A stretch of DNA of 64,000 bases from Caryophanales bacterium (GTDB lineage Bacteria; Bacillota; Bacilli; Bacillales; Amphibacillaceae): positions 62,001-126,000 of the forward strand of contig JAPFDS010000010.1 of the NCBI GenBank assembly GCA_026168805.1, written 5' to 3'. The notes under the pieces are model-generated. The model was not told where the DNA came from. It saw only the letters and a list, made by a program, of their open reading frames with translations, and did not search any database. The position numbers were made by a program, and so were the translations under genes. The stretch's first letter is position 1. Each line of letters opens with the position of its first letter. Shown piece by piece: positions 20,258 to 29,093 of the stretch.

Positions 20258-21397
20258 ATGTCAAAAGATGATCACAAACACTCATTTAAAGAAAATCTTA
20301 CAGAACAGAAAGAAGAAGCAGGAACTGTAAGAAAAATTGTCGCGATTATACTTTTCTCACTCATCCTTATAGTAGTTATTGGAGGGTTTTCAGGCTATAC
20401 CTATATTAAAAATGCTCTTAAACCTGTAGATTCAGAAAGTAAAGAACAAATAGAGGTAGAAATACCACTCGGTTCATCAACGTCACAAATTGCGAATATA
20501 TTAGAAGAAAATGACGTCATCAAAGATGCACGCGTGTTTCGATTTTACATAAAGTTTAAAAATAAAGCTGATTTTCAAGCGGGGACATATACGATTTCAC
20601 AAGCAAATTCTCTAGAAGAAATTACCGAGATCTTAAAAAGTGGAAAAGTGATGGAAGAAGCTGTTCATACAATCACCATCCCAGAAGGAAGAAATGTGGA
20701 ACAAATTGCATCTATTTATGAAAAGGAACTATCATTTTCCAAAGAAGAATTCATCGATAAAATGGAAGATGAAGAGTACATGAATGAACTGATTGAACTA
20801 TATCCGGCTTTACTTACCGATGAAATATTAGATGAAGATATTCGTTACCCACTAGAAGGATACTTATATGGAGCTACGTATAGCTTTTATGAAACGGATC
20901 CGAGTATAGAAGATATTGTTGAACAAATGCTAGACAAATCCGTTGATATTATGAAATCTCACTACGATGCTATTGTAGAGAAAGATATGACAGTACACGA
21001 AGCATTCACATTTGCATCTGTAGTAGAAAATGAAGCTACAACAAAAGAACAACGCATAAAAATTGCCGGTGTATTTTATAATCGCATGGAAGAAGGCATG
21101 AAGCTTCAAACTGACCCGACGGTACAATATGCACGTGGTGAACATAAAGAACGGTTAACGTATGATGACTTAGAAGTAGAGTCGCCATATAACACCTATT
21201 ATATTGAAGGCCTTCCCATCGGACCGATTTCAAACTTTGCTGAAAATGCTCTAGAAGCAGTGATTGATCCTGAGGATTCAGATTACTTATATTTCTTACA
21301 TGACTTTGAAGGAGACATTCATTATTCCAAAACAAATGATGAGCATAATGAAAAGAAGAAAAAATATCGAAGTGATGATGACAAAGAAAAAGAGTAG
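20258..21397 (+). CDS. mltG: Endolytic transglycosylase MltG
   Basis: A 379-aa membrane-anchored YceG-family enzyme that cleaves nascent glycan strands and so limits peptidoglycan chain length. One N-terminal membrane helix (about 30–52) is followed by LysM-like and catalytic domains. The catalytic Glu is in ASVVENEATTKEQRIKIAGV, and the conserved LQTDPTVQYA follows. The tail is charged. Start ATG 20258 has GAAAGGAGGGGG upstream. A TATAAT at 20133–20138 is a candidate -10 box for the mltG–trmR unit. Confidence 0.95.
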   Translation: MSKDDHKHSFKENLTEQKEEAGTVRKIVAIILFSLILIVVIGGFSGYTYIKNALKPVDSESKEQIEVEIPLGSSTSQIANILEENDVIKDARVFRFYIKFKNKADFQAGTYTISQANSLEEITEILKSGKVMEEAVHTITIPEGRNVEQIASIYEKELSFSKEEFIDKMEDEEYMNELIELYPALLTDEILDEDIRYPLEGYLYGATYSFYETDPSIEDIVEQMLDKSVDIMKSHYDAIVEKDMTVHEAFTFASVVENEATTKEQRIKIAGVFYNRMEEGMKLQTDPTVQYARGEHKERLTYDDLEVESPYNTYYIEGLPIGPISNFAENALEAVIDPEDSDYLYFLHDFEGDIHYSKTNDEHNEKKKKYRSDDDKEKE

Positions 21398-21408
21398 GAT
21401 GAATGTAG

Positions 21409-22053
21409 ATGAAACAAGCAATAGATGAATATTTAAAACAGTTATTACCAGCATCAAATACGTGGAGAAAGTCAATGGAAGAAGAAGCGGATGAAAATCA
21501 TGTCCCGATTATGGACCAGGTGAGTATGCAATTTGTAAGTCAAATCATTCGTTTAATCGAACCAAAACATATATTAGAAATTGGTACAGCTATCGGATAT
21601 TCAGCTTTACGGATGCTGGAAGCATATCCAACAGCAACCATTACTACCATTGAACGAGATGAAAAGCGATACAATCGAGCAAAAGAACGCATCGCAGAGC
21701 AAGGAAAAACAGATCGGATTCATCTGATTCATGGGGACGCCCTCGACGTGCTTACGTCTCTGCAAACAACAGGACATATATTTGATGTAGCTTTTATCGA
21801 TGCAGCAAAAGGACACTATCAAACATTCTTTGAAAAAACCAATCCAATGATCCGACCTGGAGGGACTGTTATTTCAGATAATGTTTTATTCCGTGGGTTC
21901 GTCGCATCTGAAGAAGAAGTGGATAAACGATACCGTTCCCTTGTAAAGAAACTACGCGTTTATAATGAATGGCTCATGAACCATGAATCGTATGATAGTT
22001 CAGTCATCCCTATTGGAGATGGAATTGCATTATCCATTAAAAGTAATGAATAG
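21409..22053 (+). CDS. trmR: SAM-dependent O-methyltransferase, tRNA 5-hydroxyuridine type
   Basis: A 214-aa class I methyltransferase related to catechol O-methyltransferases. The SAM-binding segment is ILEIGTAIGYSALRM, with the acidic GDALDVL and metal-binding DVAFIDAAKGHYQTFF further on. Sequence and the position after mltG match B. subtilis TrmR (YrrM), which methylates 5-hydroxyuridine at tRNA position 34. In B. subtilis the hydroxylation genes trhP1/trhP2 and udk follow; here they are missing and greA is next. Confidence 0.85.
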   Translation: MKQAIDEYLKQLLPASNTWRKSMEEEADENHVPIMDQVSMQFVSQIIRLIEPKHILEIGTAIGYSALRMLEAYPTATITTIERDEKRYNRAKERIAEQGKTDRIHLIHGDALDVLTSLQTTGHIFDVAFIDAAKGHYQTFFEKTNPMIRPGGTVISDNVLFRGFVASEEEVDKRYRSLVKKLRVYNEWLMNHESYDSSVIPIGDGIALSIKSNE

Positions 22054-22231
22054 ATTGGAATTGAAATTGTGACATATATCTGTCATAGTGTACGTTAGTA
22101 TAATTGTCTTGTTTGTATAACATGTCTTAATGAACAACAAATGAAATAGAACATCATATATAAACGAAGATGATCATAAATATATAAAACATTGATACAC
22201 GTATCGTTAAATCAAAAAGGAGAGTAGAACA

Positions 22232-22708
22232 ATGGCAACAGAAAAAAGCTATTACATGACTCAAGAAGGTAAAGAAAAATTAGAAGAAGAATTACTCTAT
22301 TTAAAAACAGAGAGAAGAAAAGAAGTTGTTGAACGTATAAAAGTTGCTCGTGATTTTGGGGACCTTTCAGAGAACTCAGAATATGACTCCGCTAAAGAAG
22401 AACAAGGTTTTGTGGAAACACGCATCATACAAGTCGAAAGCATGATTCGAAATGCTGTGATTATTGAAAGTAATGACCAAGATTCAAACGTTGTTTCATT
22501 GGGGAACACCGTTACATTTAAAGAATTGCCGGACGGTGACGAAGAGTCCTATACAATTGTAGGTAGTGCCGAGGCCGATCCATTTGAAGGCAAAATTTCA
22601 AACGATTCTCCAATGGCTAAAAGTCTTTTAGGCCATGAAGTAGATGAGGAAGTTTCCGTATCTACACCAGGTGGAGATATGCAAGTGAAAATTGTCCGTA
22701 TAGAATAA
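22232..22708 (+). CDS. greA: Transcription elongation factor GreA
   Basis: GreA rescues backtracked RNA polymerase by stimulating transcript cleavage. The 158-aa product has the usual length. An N-terminal coiled coil carries the acidic tip segment [20 protein letters not shown], followed by a C-terminal FKBP-like domain. The start has AAGGAGAG upstream and a terminator lies two bases after the stop. Confidence 0.97.
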   Translation: MATEKSYYMTQEGKEKLEEELLYLKTERRKEVVERIKVARDFGDLSENSEYDSAKEEQGFVETRIIQVESMIRNAVIIESNDQDSNVVSLGNTVTFKELPDGDEESYTIVGSAEADPFEGKISNDSPMAKSLLGHEVDEEVSVSTPGGDMQVKIVRIE

Positions 22709-22710
22709 TA

Positions 22711-22733
22711 AAAAGCGAACTTGCTTCGCTTTT
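22711..22733 (+). terminator. greA terminator
   Basis: AAAAGCGA (22711–22718) pairs with TCGCTTTT (22726–22733), ending in T-rich sequence. Confidence 0.75.
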
Positions 22734-22816
22734 ATTGTGCGTAAGCCGATACAAGCTACTGACCAACATGTAGTCGTCCTGCTTTTAATATTTTTTCAGG
22801 TGAGAGGAGTATATCT

Positions 22817-23488
22817 ATGGATGAAGAGAAAAACTACTCACGGGTAAATAAATATGACAAACGCCGTAAAACAACAAAATCGATCACTATTTTAATGATT
22901 GTTGCTGTTGGACTCGTTGTTTTACTCATTGCTCTACTCGTTTTTGGTGATAAAGATACAGATGATAAAGATGAAAAAACCACTCCAAGTAAAGAAACGA
23001 CTACTGAAGAAGTCAATGGAGATGAAGATGAGAGTAACAGCGAAGACCCAACAGAAGGCGAAGAAGGTACAGAGGATAGCAATCCATCTGATGAGCAGGA
23101 TGAAGATGAGGGTGCAGATGACTTTGTAGAAATTGAAAACATTCCGGATGAAGAGATTGATGATCCAAATGTCATCGAAGCGTATACGGCCAACTGGAAA
23201 CCAATTGGTACCACACAAGAAGAACCACATACAAGTGTATTTAATGAAGATTCCGATGACTGGAAAGAAATGATTGAAGCTGTCGCTTACGCTCTGAAAG
23301 TGGACGAAGATGACTTTGTTTCCCATTGGATTGGAAATGGAGGAGAGCAGCGTGCAAATGCACATGTTCAATCCAAACTAACAGATGAACATTACACCGT
23401 TTATTTAGAGTGGATAGAAACTGAAGGTTGGCAACCCAAAAAAGTGGAGCGCGTCGAACGCTTCATTCATCCAGATCAAGCGGATTAA
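22817..23488 (+). CDS. yrrS: YrrS-like membrane protein (DUF1510)
   Basis: A 223-aa protein with a short basic cytoplasmic N-terminus, one membrane helix (about 23–43) and an extremely Asp/Glu/Ser/Thr-rich extracytoplasmic linker (about 50–115). The C-terminal DUF1510 domain includes WKPIGTTQEEPH and VSHWIGNGGEQRANA. Function is unknown. In B. subtilis yrrS lies next to a penicillin-binding protein gene, which is not present here. It lies between greA and mtnN. Confidence 0.85.
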   Translation: MDEEKNYSRVNKYDKRRKTTKSITILMIVAVGLVVLLIALLVFGDKDTDDKDEKTTPSKETTTEEVNGDEDESNSEDPTEGEEGTEDSNPSDEQDEDEGADDFVEIENIPDEEIDDPNVIEAYTANWKPIGTTQEEPHTSVFNEDSDDWKEMIEAVAYALKVDEDDFVSHWIGNGGEQRANAHVQSKLTDEHYTVYLEWIETEGWQPKKVERVERFIHPDQAD

Positions 23489-23512
23489 CATTTATTCGTA
23501 AGGAGAAAGATT

Positions 23513-24202
23513 ATGCCAATTGCTATTATTGGGGCAATGGACGAAGAAATTGATGTGTTTCGTTCATTGCTCACACACGAAAAGGAAACGACCATTGCTC
23601 ATGTGACATGTATCGAAGGAAAGATGAACAATGTTGACGTACTCATTTTAAAATCAGGGATCGGTAAAGTAAATGCTGCGATAGCGACAACACTTGTGAT
23701 GGAAAGATATCATCCCCGTACGGTAATCAACACGGGATCCGCAGGTGGATTTGATCAAGATTTACATGTTGGTGATATTGCTATTTCATCTGAACTCGTT
23801 CAACATGATGTTGACGTGACCGCATTTGACTATGTACCTGGACAAGTCCCAGGACTTCCTGCAACCATTCCTGCCACAAAAAACCTTATTGCTATTGCCG
23901 AGGAGGCAATGAAAGATATACAACTGACCTATAAAACAGGACTTATCGGATCCAGTGACGTATTTATGGAAGATCCCGATAAAGTCGACCATGTTCGAAC
24001 ATTATTTCCTACCATGCTTGCTGCCGAAATGGAAGGAGCAGCCATTGCTCAAGTGTGCCATCAATATGACGTACCATTCGTCGTCATCCGTTCATTATCT
24101 GATATTGCAGGAAAAGAATCACACATATCTTTTGATGATTATTTACACACAGCTGCAAAACATGCAGGAAAATGTATTGAGAATATGATCAATAAGATAT
24201 AA
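23513..24202 (+). CDS. mtnN: 5'-methylthioadenosine/S-adenosylhomocysteine nucleosidase
   Basis: MtnN (Pfs) splits adenine from MTA and SAH in methionine salvage and recycling of methylation products. The 229-aa product has the family signatures: GAMDEEIDVF at the N-terminus, NTGSAGGFDQDLHVGDI, the substrate-binding AAEMEGAAIAQV and the catalytic-Asp segment SLSDIAGK. Start ATG 23513 has AAGGAG upstream. Confidence 0.96.
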   Translation: MPIAIIGAMDEEIDVFRSLLTHEKETTIAHVTCIEGKMNNVDVLILKSGIGKVNAAIATTLVMERYHPRTVINTGSAGGFDQDLHVGDIAISSELVQHDVDVTAFDYVPGQVPGLPATIPATKNLIAIAEEAMKDIQLTYKTGLIGSSDVFMEDPDKVDHVRTLFPTMLAAEMEGAAIAQVCHQYDVPFVVIRSLSDIAGKESHISFDDYLHTAAKHAGKCIENMINKI

Positions 24203-24232
24203 TGTATGATTGAAGGGCTTTTTGATTCCTAT

Positions 24233-24256
24233 AAAAAAGCGAAGAAAGGCTTTTTT
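24233..24256 (+). terminator. mtnN terminator
   Basis: AAAAAAGC (24233–24240) pairs with GCTTTTTT (24249–24256) around an 8-nt loop. Confidence 0.65.
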
Positions 24257-24299
24257 ACACATCCTAGAGTCTTTGAAACTTCATGATTATGCATTGATC

Positions 24300-24336
24300 A
24301 AAAAGCTATTGTCTCTTTCAAAGAGCATAGCTTTTT
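24300..24336 (+). terminator. Hairpin upstream of the amino-acid transporter (terminator or attenuator)
   Basis: AAAAAGCTAT (24300–24309) pairs with ATAGCTTTTT (24327–24336), with a further CTCTTT/AAAGAG pairing inside. It lies about 50 bp before the transporter start, so it may act as a second terminator for mtnN or as a leader attenuator for the transporter. Confidence 0.5.
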
Positions 24337-24385
24337 AAATTTGGCTTTTTTAACCATAACTTTTTATGAAAGAGGGATAAATCAT

Positions 24386-25822
24386 ATGAAACATATACGA
24401 CAGAAAGGTATTCTTTCTCTTATTATATTCATCGCATGTTTACTCGCAACACCAGTTCATGCACAAGAGGACGTATTACAAGTAGGGACCGATACAAACT
24501 ACGTCCCATTTGAATTTTTAGATGAAGAAACAGGGGAATACGTAGGGTTTGATATTGACTTAATCGATGCAATCGCAGAAGAAGTCGGCTTTGAATATGA
24601 ACTGAAGCCAATGGACTTTGCTGGCATTGTACCAGCCCTTCAAACCGAGCAATTAGATATTGCTATTGCAGGTATTTCAATGGACGATGAAAAGGAAAAA
24701 ACAGTAGACTTTAGTATGCCATACTATGATGCTGGGACAGGAGTACTCGTCCGTAGTGACGATGACGACATTCAAGACTTAGATGATTTAGCAGGCAAAA
24801 CAGTTGCAACAAAACAAGGAACAGCTAGTTATGAATATGTCACGAATTTAGATGGGGTAGAGGACGTTGTTCCTTTTCCTAATATTGACCAAGCATACAT
24901 GGAATTATTAAAAGGCTCTGCAGATGCAGTTGTCTTTGATTCACCGAGTTTAGAGTATTACATGAATACAAATGCAGAAGGAAAAGTTCGTATGCTCGAT
25001 GAATTACTCGAAGGACAAACATTCGGAATCGCTTTTCCGAAAGGAAGTCCTCTCAAAATCAAAGTCGACGAAGCATTGACGACACTCAAAGAAGATGGAA
25101 CCTTTGATGAACTGCACGAGAAATGGTTCGGAGAGGCAGCGACAGAAGCACTCGAGCAAAGTTCTTCAGGACTTGATTGGAGTTTCGCCATTAAAGCTTT
25201 ACCACTTCTATTACAAGGTGCAAAATATACAATTCTTATTACTGTACTAGGACTTATCTTTGGACTAATCATCGGTGTTCTATTCGGATTTGGCCGCCTA
25301 GCGGAAAATAAATTGATCTATGGACTATCATCTATCTATGTAGAGGTTGTTCGTGGTACACCTATTATGATTCAAGCACTCTATATTTATTTTGCGATTC
25401 CTATGTTACTAAACTTCGATATTAACGCTGTTGTCGCAGGTGTCATCGCCATTTCTATTAACGCAGGAGCGTATATTGCTGAAATTGTTCGTGGTGGAGT
25501 AGAGGGTGTTGATAAAGGGCAAGTGGAAGCTGGAAGGTCGCTCGGTTTAACGCATATGCAAACTACGTATAAAATTGTTTGGCCACAAGCCTTTAAACGA
25601 ATGATTCCACCTCTAGGTAACCAATTTATTATTAGTTTAAAAGATACATCCTTATTAACGATGATTGGTGTCGGCGAGTTGACCCGCCAAGGAACCATTA
25701 TTGTAGCATCAAACTTTAGGTCTGTTGAAATTTATACGGTCGTCGGATTAATGTATTTAGCGATGACACTTTCCATTTCACTGATCTTACGTCAAATTGA
25801 GAAAAGGATGGATATCAAATGA
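24386..25822 (+). CDS. Amino-acid ABC transporter, fused substrate-binding and permease protein
   Basis: A 478-aa single polypeptide. A signal peptide (1–25, ending PVHA) precedes a family 3 solute-binding domain (about 30–255, starting [15 protein letters not shown]). This is fused to a polar amino-acid permease domain with about five membrane helices (about 270–470) and the EAA loop [20 protein letters not shown]. The arrangement matches GlnP-type transporters, where binding domain and pore are one chain, so glutamine or a related polar amino acid is the likely substrate. Start ATG 24386 has GAGGGA upstream. It overlaps glnQ by four bases. Confidence 0.92.
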   Translation: MKHIRQKGILSLIIFIACLLATPVHAQEDVLQVGTDTNYVPFEFLDEETGEYVGFDIDLIDAIAEEVGFEYELKPMDFAGIVPALQTEQLDIAIAGISMDDEKEKTVDFSMPYYDAGTGVLVRSDDDDIQDLDDLAGKTVATKQGTASYEYVTNLDGVEDVVPFPNIDQAYMELLKGSADAVVFDSPSLEYYMNTNAEGKVRMLDELLEGQTFGIAFPKGSPLKIKVDEALTTLKEDGTFDELHEKWFGEAATEALEQSSSGLDWSFAIKALPLLLQGAKYTILITVLGLIFGLIIGVLFGFGRLAENKLIYGLSSIYVEVVRGTPIMIQALYIYFAIPMLLNFDINAVVAGVIAISINAGAYIAEIVRGGVEGVDKGQVEAGRSLGLTHMQTTYKIVWPQAFKRMIPPLGNQFIISLKDTSLLTMIGVGELTRQGTIIVASNFRSVEIYTVVGLMYLAMTLSISLILRQIEKRMDIK

Positions 25823-26550
25823 TCATTGAAGTAAAAGACGTTTATAAAAGTTTTGGAGATAACGAAGTCTTAAAAGGCATTCAGACAAGTATAGCAGAAA
25901 AAGAAGTTGTATCTGTAATCGGACCTTCTGGCTCTGGAAAAAGTACATTTTTACGTTGCTTAAATGCCCTGGAAACCATTCAATCCGGTGATATTATCAT
26001 CGATGGAACCTCACTTGTAGCAGAATCAACAAATATCAATAAACTTCGCAGTCAAGTAGGAATGGTTTTCCAGCAATTTAACCTATTCCCGCATATGTCT
26101 GTACTTGAAAATATTACACTAGCACCAACAATGGTCCATCATATGGATAAAAATGAAGCGAAGGAATTAGCTCTTGACCTCTTAAAAAAAGTAGGACTTG
26201 CTGATAAAGCAGATGCGTATCCAGACAATTTATCAGGTGGTCAAAAGCAACGTGTCGCCATCGCCCGAAGTTTAGCGACCAAACCGAAAATTATGCTATT
26301 TGACGAACCAACATCAGCTCTTGACCCAGAACTTGTTGGAGAAGTGTTAGAAGTAATAAAAGATTTAGCAGAGGAAGGGATGACAATGGTCGTCGTCACC
26401 CATGAAATGAACTTCGCTAAAGATGTATCAGATCGTGTTCTCTTTTTCGACGAAGGTGTCATTATGGAAGAGGGAGATCCTGCACACATATTTACAAACC
26501 CAGATCATCCGCGAACAAAAGAGTTTCTAAGCAAAGTGCTTAATAAATAA
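25819..26550 (+). CDS. glnQ: Amino-acid ABC transporter ATP-binding protein (GlnQ type)
   Basis: A 243-aa ATPase subunit that powers the fused permease encoded just upstream (ATGA overlap). Walker [11 protein letters not shown]-loop [10 protein letters not shown], signature LSGGQKQR, Walker [14 protein letters not shown] and switch VVTHEMNFA are intact. The family is the polar amino-acid class (HisP/GlnQ-like). A strong terminator follows. Confidence 0.95.
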   Translation: MIIEVKDVYKSFGDNEVLKGIQTSIAEKEVVSVIGPSGSGKSTFLRCLNALETIQSGDIIIDGTSLVAESTNINKLRSQVGMVFQQFNLFPHMSVLENITLAPTMVHHMDKNEAKELALDLLKKVGLADKADAYPDNLSGGQKQRVAIARSLATKPKIMLFDEPTSALDPELVGEVLEVIKDLAEEGMTMVVVTHEMNFAKDVSDRVLFFDEGVIMEEGDPAHIFTNPDHPRTKEFLSKVLNK

Positions 26551-26563
26551 AAAGATTAAAACT

Positions 26564-26595
26564 AAAAGCTCCTACAATCAGATGTAGGAGCTTTT
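26564..26595 (+). terminator. Terminator after glnQ
   Basis: Perfect 13-bp stem AAAAGCTCCTACA (26564–26576) / TGTAGGAGCTTTT (26583–26595). Confidence 0.9.
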
Positions 26596-26695
26596 ATATT
26601 ACAAGATATAGGGAATATTGGGAAACAAAGGGAATGTATTGTAGTATATAGTAAGGTGAAGATACATTGTTTAAAAAAATGGAGGACTAAAATTC

Positions 26696-27040
26696 ATGCC
26701 AAACAAACACGAAGAATTACCAGTAAAATCATGCACCATCGAAAAACTGGTCACCATCCCAACAGATGTTGACAAAGTATTACAAGGAGAAAAAACTGCT
26801 ACGAGAAGAAGCGGCGTGTATGCTGATATCGGTGAAGTTATGGAACTCCAAGGCACAAAATTTAAGGTAGAACATATATATTCTCAATTACTAGGGGAAG
26901 TCTCAGATACAGATGCACAAGCAGAAGGGTATGAGAACTTTGAAGCATACAAAGATGCCATTTTAAGCATTCATCCAGGAATGAAATGGGCACCACAAAT
27001 GCGTGTCTGGGTTCATGAATACGCACCCGTAAACGCCTAA
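26696..27040 (+). CDS. ASCH-domain protein
   Basis: A 114-aa cytoplasmic protein with ASCH (PUA-like) features: the conserved GEKTATRR near residues 30–37, YADIGE, a middle beta-rich part, then DTDAQAEGYENFEAYKDAI and HPGMKWAPQMRVWVHEY. ASCH domains bind RNA or modified nucleotides; the specific role is unknown. It is a single gene between the transporter and sigK, with its own terminator shared with sigK on the other strand. Confidence 0.82.
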   Translation: MPNKHEELPVKSCTIEKLVTIPTDVDKVLQGEKTATRRSGVYADIGEVMELQGTKFKVEHIYSQLLGEVSDTDAQAEGYENFEAYKDAILSIHPGMKWAPQMRVWVHEYAPVNA

Positions 27041-27047
27041 GTAAAAC

Positions 27048-27087
27048 AAGCGACTGATAGGAGTGAAAACACTCTTATCAGTCGCTT
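27048..27087. terminator. Bidirectional terminator, ASCH gene / sigK 3' end
   Basis: AAGCGACTGATAGGAGTG (27048–27065) pairs with CACTCTTATCAGTCGCTT (27070–27087), one G·U pair and a 4-nt loop. T-rich on the plus strand; A-rich flanks allow use by the minus-strand sigK transcript. Confidence 0.88.
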
Positions 27088-27097
27088 TTTCGTGTAC

Positions 27098-27547
27098 TCA
27101 TCGGTTTATTCCACGGTTTCCATACTCTCTTTTATAATACTCCCGAAACACTTTCATCAACGCTCTCTTTTCAATACGTGACACATAACTCCTCGAGATT
27201 TGCAGGCGTTCAGCAATCTCACGTTGCGTCATTTCTTCATAATCATTTAATCCGTAACGAAAGATAATGACCTCTCGCTCCCGTTTATCCAAAATAGAAA
27301 AGTACTTCTGCATTTTATCAATTTGCATATTTAACTGAATGAACTCGATAATATCCTCATTCTCCGCCTCTAAAATATCAATCAAACTAATTTCATTCCC
27401 CTCATGATCTTGACCAATCGGGTCTTGCAGAGAAATATCTTTGCTTACTTTCTTTAACGCACGTAGATGCATAAGTATCTCAATACTTATAACAAGAGGG
27501 CCGTGCGTGTATGTAGACTTTATGTGTGGGAGAGATGCATACATCAC
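27098..27547 (-). CDS. sigK: sigK C-terminal segment (SpoIIIC part of mother-cell sigma factor K), split gene
   Basis: The minus-strand frame encodes the C-terminal half of sigma-K. After the attachment core comes [11 protein letters not shown], then [19 protein letters not shown] (region 3) and region 4 with the helix-turn-helix [24 protein letters not shown]. The codons before 27469 (about 26 residues in this ORF) belong to the intervening element and have no sigma homology. Joining at the 13-bp core to the N-terminal half at 36631–36978 restores the frame as [13 protein letters not shown]. The joined protein would be 116 + 123 = 239 aa, against 241 for B. subtilis pro-sigma-K. On its own this ORF lacks core-binding region 2 and would be inactive. 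Confidence 0.93.
   Translation of the reverse strand: MMYASLPHIKSTYTHGPLVISIEILMHLRALKKVSKDISLQDPIGQDHEGNEISLIDILEAENEDIIEFIQLNMQIDKMQKYFSILDKREREVIIFRYGLNDYEEMTQREIAERLQISRSYVSRIEKRALMKVFREYYKREYGNRGINR
27470..27490. other. Skin attachment site, sigK C-terminal (left) side
   Basis: The 13-bp core CATAAGTATCTCA (27470–27482) is shared with the right end. On this side the core is part of a perfect inverted repeat, ATAAGTAT-CTCA-ATACTTAT (27471–27490). Such symmetry is usual for serine-recombinase half-sites. Confidence 0.85.
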
Positions 27548-27608
27548 ACATTGGTTTGCATCCCATTCTTGAGGTGATTGTGATATTTAATTCATGTTCT
27601 TCATTCAC

Positions 27609-28049
27609 TTATTTAATGCGTTTCAACTCGGCTTCTTGGTCGATGGAGCGTCGGGAGAGTAGGTCTAATGTTTGTTCATGGCTTTTTTGAGCAGATTCGA
27701 CGCGCTCGACGATTTCTTTTGTCTCCAAGGCAGCAACTTTTATTGCTGGAATATCTTCTGTTTGTTTTTTAATTTCCGTAATGTCATTACTCAAATCTGT
27801 TGTGTCATTTTTAATTTCTGCAATGTCATTACTCAAATCTGTTGTGTCATTTTTAATTTCTGCAATGTCATTACTCAAATCTGTTGTGTCATTTTTAATT
27901 TCTGTAATGTCATTACTCAAATCTGTTGTGTCATTTTTAAATTCTGCAATCTCATTATTCAAATCTGTTATGTCATTTTTCATTTCTTGTTGCACTGTAG
28001 ACATGTTGTTAAGTTGTTCAAGAATATCACTAAGAATTTTCTCACTCAT
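27609..28049 (-). CDS. Coiled-coil protein with 14-residue tandem repeats
   Basis: A 146-aa acidic, entirely helical protein with no signal peptide or membrane segment. Its centre contains five consecutive 14-residue repeats (consensus NDTTDLSNDIAEIK), two heptads each, so the repeats should form a continuous coiled coil. The N-terminal MSEKILSDILEQLNNMSTVQQEM and C-terminal EIVERVESAQKSHEQTLDLLSRRS are also heptad-like. I chose start ATG 28049 (AAAGGA upstream) over 28058. I do not recognise the family; phage and plasmid proteins of this build exist. It is the gene nearest the left attachment site. Confidence 0.7.
   Translation of the reverse strand: MSEKILSDILEQLNNMSTVQQEMKNDITDLNNEIAEFKNDTTDLSNDITEIKNDTTDLSNDIAEIKNDTTDLSNDIAEIKNDTTDLSNDITEIKKQTEDIPAIKVAALETKEIVERVESAQKSHEQTLDLLSRRSIDQEAELKRIK
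27778..27987. repeat. Five tandem 42-bp repeats within the coiled-coil gene
   Basis: Units start at 27778, 27820, 27862, 27904 and 27946. Units 2 and 3 look identical; units 1 and 4 differ at one or two positions; unit 5 is more diverged. The period is a multiple of three, so copy-number change keeps the frame. There are no spacers, so this is not a CRISPR array. Confidence 0.92.
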
Positions 28050-28276
28050 TTTCCTCATCCTTTCTATTTTGTTGTGCTCTACTAGTAATAATATATCTAT
28101 TATAGAGAACTATTCGCTTCTAGTCCACATTTGAAACAAATAGTTTTTTTGCGTTGTGTAAAATAATGGAATTTTAATTGTTGATAGCACTTTTTTCCAA
28201 AGTTTTTTCGATTATATATATGACACATCCAAAAATTTTACAATTTTATTAACATCGTCGCATTCAGTCACATTGG

Positions 28277-28675
28277 TTGTATGAGGAAGAACGGGTGTTT
28301 TCGCGATATGAAGCTTGGATTGATTTACTGATGATGGCGAATCATACAGAAAATAAATTATTAATCGATTCAACATTAGAAATTGTAAAGCCTGGACAAG
28401 TTATTACGTCCATTCGTAAATTATGTGAACGCTTTTCATGGTCAAATACGAAGGTACATAGATTTTTAAAATTGTTAGAGCAAGATGAAATGATTACGTT
28501 TAAAAGCGACACTAAAAAGACAGTCATACGTATTGTTGCATATGAGTCTTACCACAATGACGATCGTGCAAGAGCATCACACAAACATACCGGAAACATC
28601 GTCGAAGCACATCAAAAACATACAAACAAGAATGTAAAAAAATACATGAAAAATGAATTACGTAAAACATTTTGA
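28277..28675 (+). pseudogene. DnaD-like phage replication protein, remnant
   Basis: The frame encodes 132 aa matching the winged-helix N-terminal part of phage DnaD-like/replisome organiser proteins: FSRYEAWIDLLMMANH, KPGQVITSIRKLCERFSWSNTKVHRFLKLLEQDEMI, shown here in part, and KTVIRIV. The homology continues upstream of the TTG at 28277 (HRRIQSHW) into a stop codon at 28250, so the normal start is lost. The C-terminal DnaD domain is missing: the frame ends inside the start of a dnaC remnant. This looks like a deletion that joined two adjacent prophage replication genes. Confidence 0.75.
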
Positions 28676-29060
28676 CGCGAGCGATTGCCATAATATTTTA
28701 CTTATGGAAGGATACGGGGTTGGTAAAAGTCATTTAGCTGTAGCGGCAACAAAAGAACTGATGAAACGAGGAAAAACAGCTTTATTTTTATCCGTACCCA
28801 AATTACTGACATAGATTAAACAAACGTATAATCAACATAGTCAAACTAGTGAAGCAGACATATTGGATTTGATTGAAAGTGTAGACCTTTTTGTGCTGGA
28901 CGATCTCGGAACAGAATATACGAACAAAAGAAATGCAACAGACAATTGGACCCACACGAAATTGTTTGAGATTCTTGACAGTCGGTCAGGAAAAGCAACG
29001 ATATACACAACGAACGAAATTTATCAAGAATACTCGACAGAACAAAAATCATTCAGATGA
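28653..29060 (+). pseudogene. DnaC-like helicase-loader ATPase, remnant with in-frame stop
   Basis: A continuous frame interrupted once by TAG at 28812. It encodes the P-loop GYGVGKSHLAVAATKEL, then LFLSVPKLLT, the stop, and after it DLFVLDDLGTEY (Walker B) and FEILDSRSGKATIYTTNE (sensor I region). The N-terminal part (about 100 residues in homologues) and the C-terminal end are missing. It overlaps the DnaD-like remnant by 23 bases in another frame, consistent with an internal deletion. In B. subtilis skin, similar dnaC-type genes exist, supporting prophage origin. Confidence 0.8.
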
Positions 29061-29093
29061 GCGGTCCAGACTATCGCAGAAAGGGGTTTTAAC

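Noticed and set aside
22834-23371. Minus-strand frames of 126 and 145 codons opposite yrrS
   Set aside because: The Ser/Val-rich and Phe/Ile-rich translations are the antisense of the Asp/Glu-rich linker of yrrS.
27473-27547. The first 26 residues of the C-terminal sigK frame as part of a stand-alone sigma factor
   Set aside because: Homology to sigma-K begins exactly at the recombination core; the upstream residues have none.
27778-27987. Regularly repeated 42-bp sequence that could be taken for a CRISPR array
   Set aside because: Units are contiguous with no unique spacers, are a multiple of three, and encode a heptad repeat within an open frame.
27672-28134. Plus-strand frames of 117–137 codons opposite the coiled-coil gene
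   Set aside because: They are antisense images of the tandem repeats, with Cys/Phe-rich repetitive translations and no ribosome-binding sites; the minus-strand frame has start signals and heptad logic.
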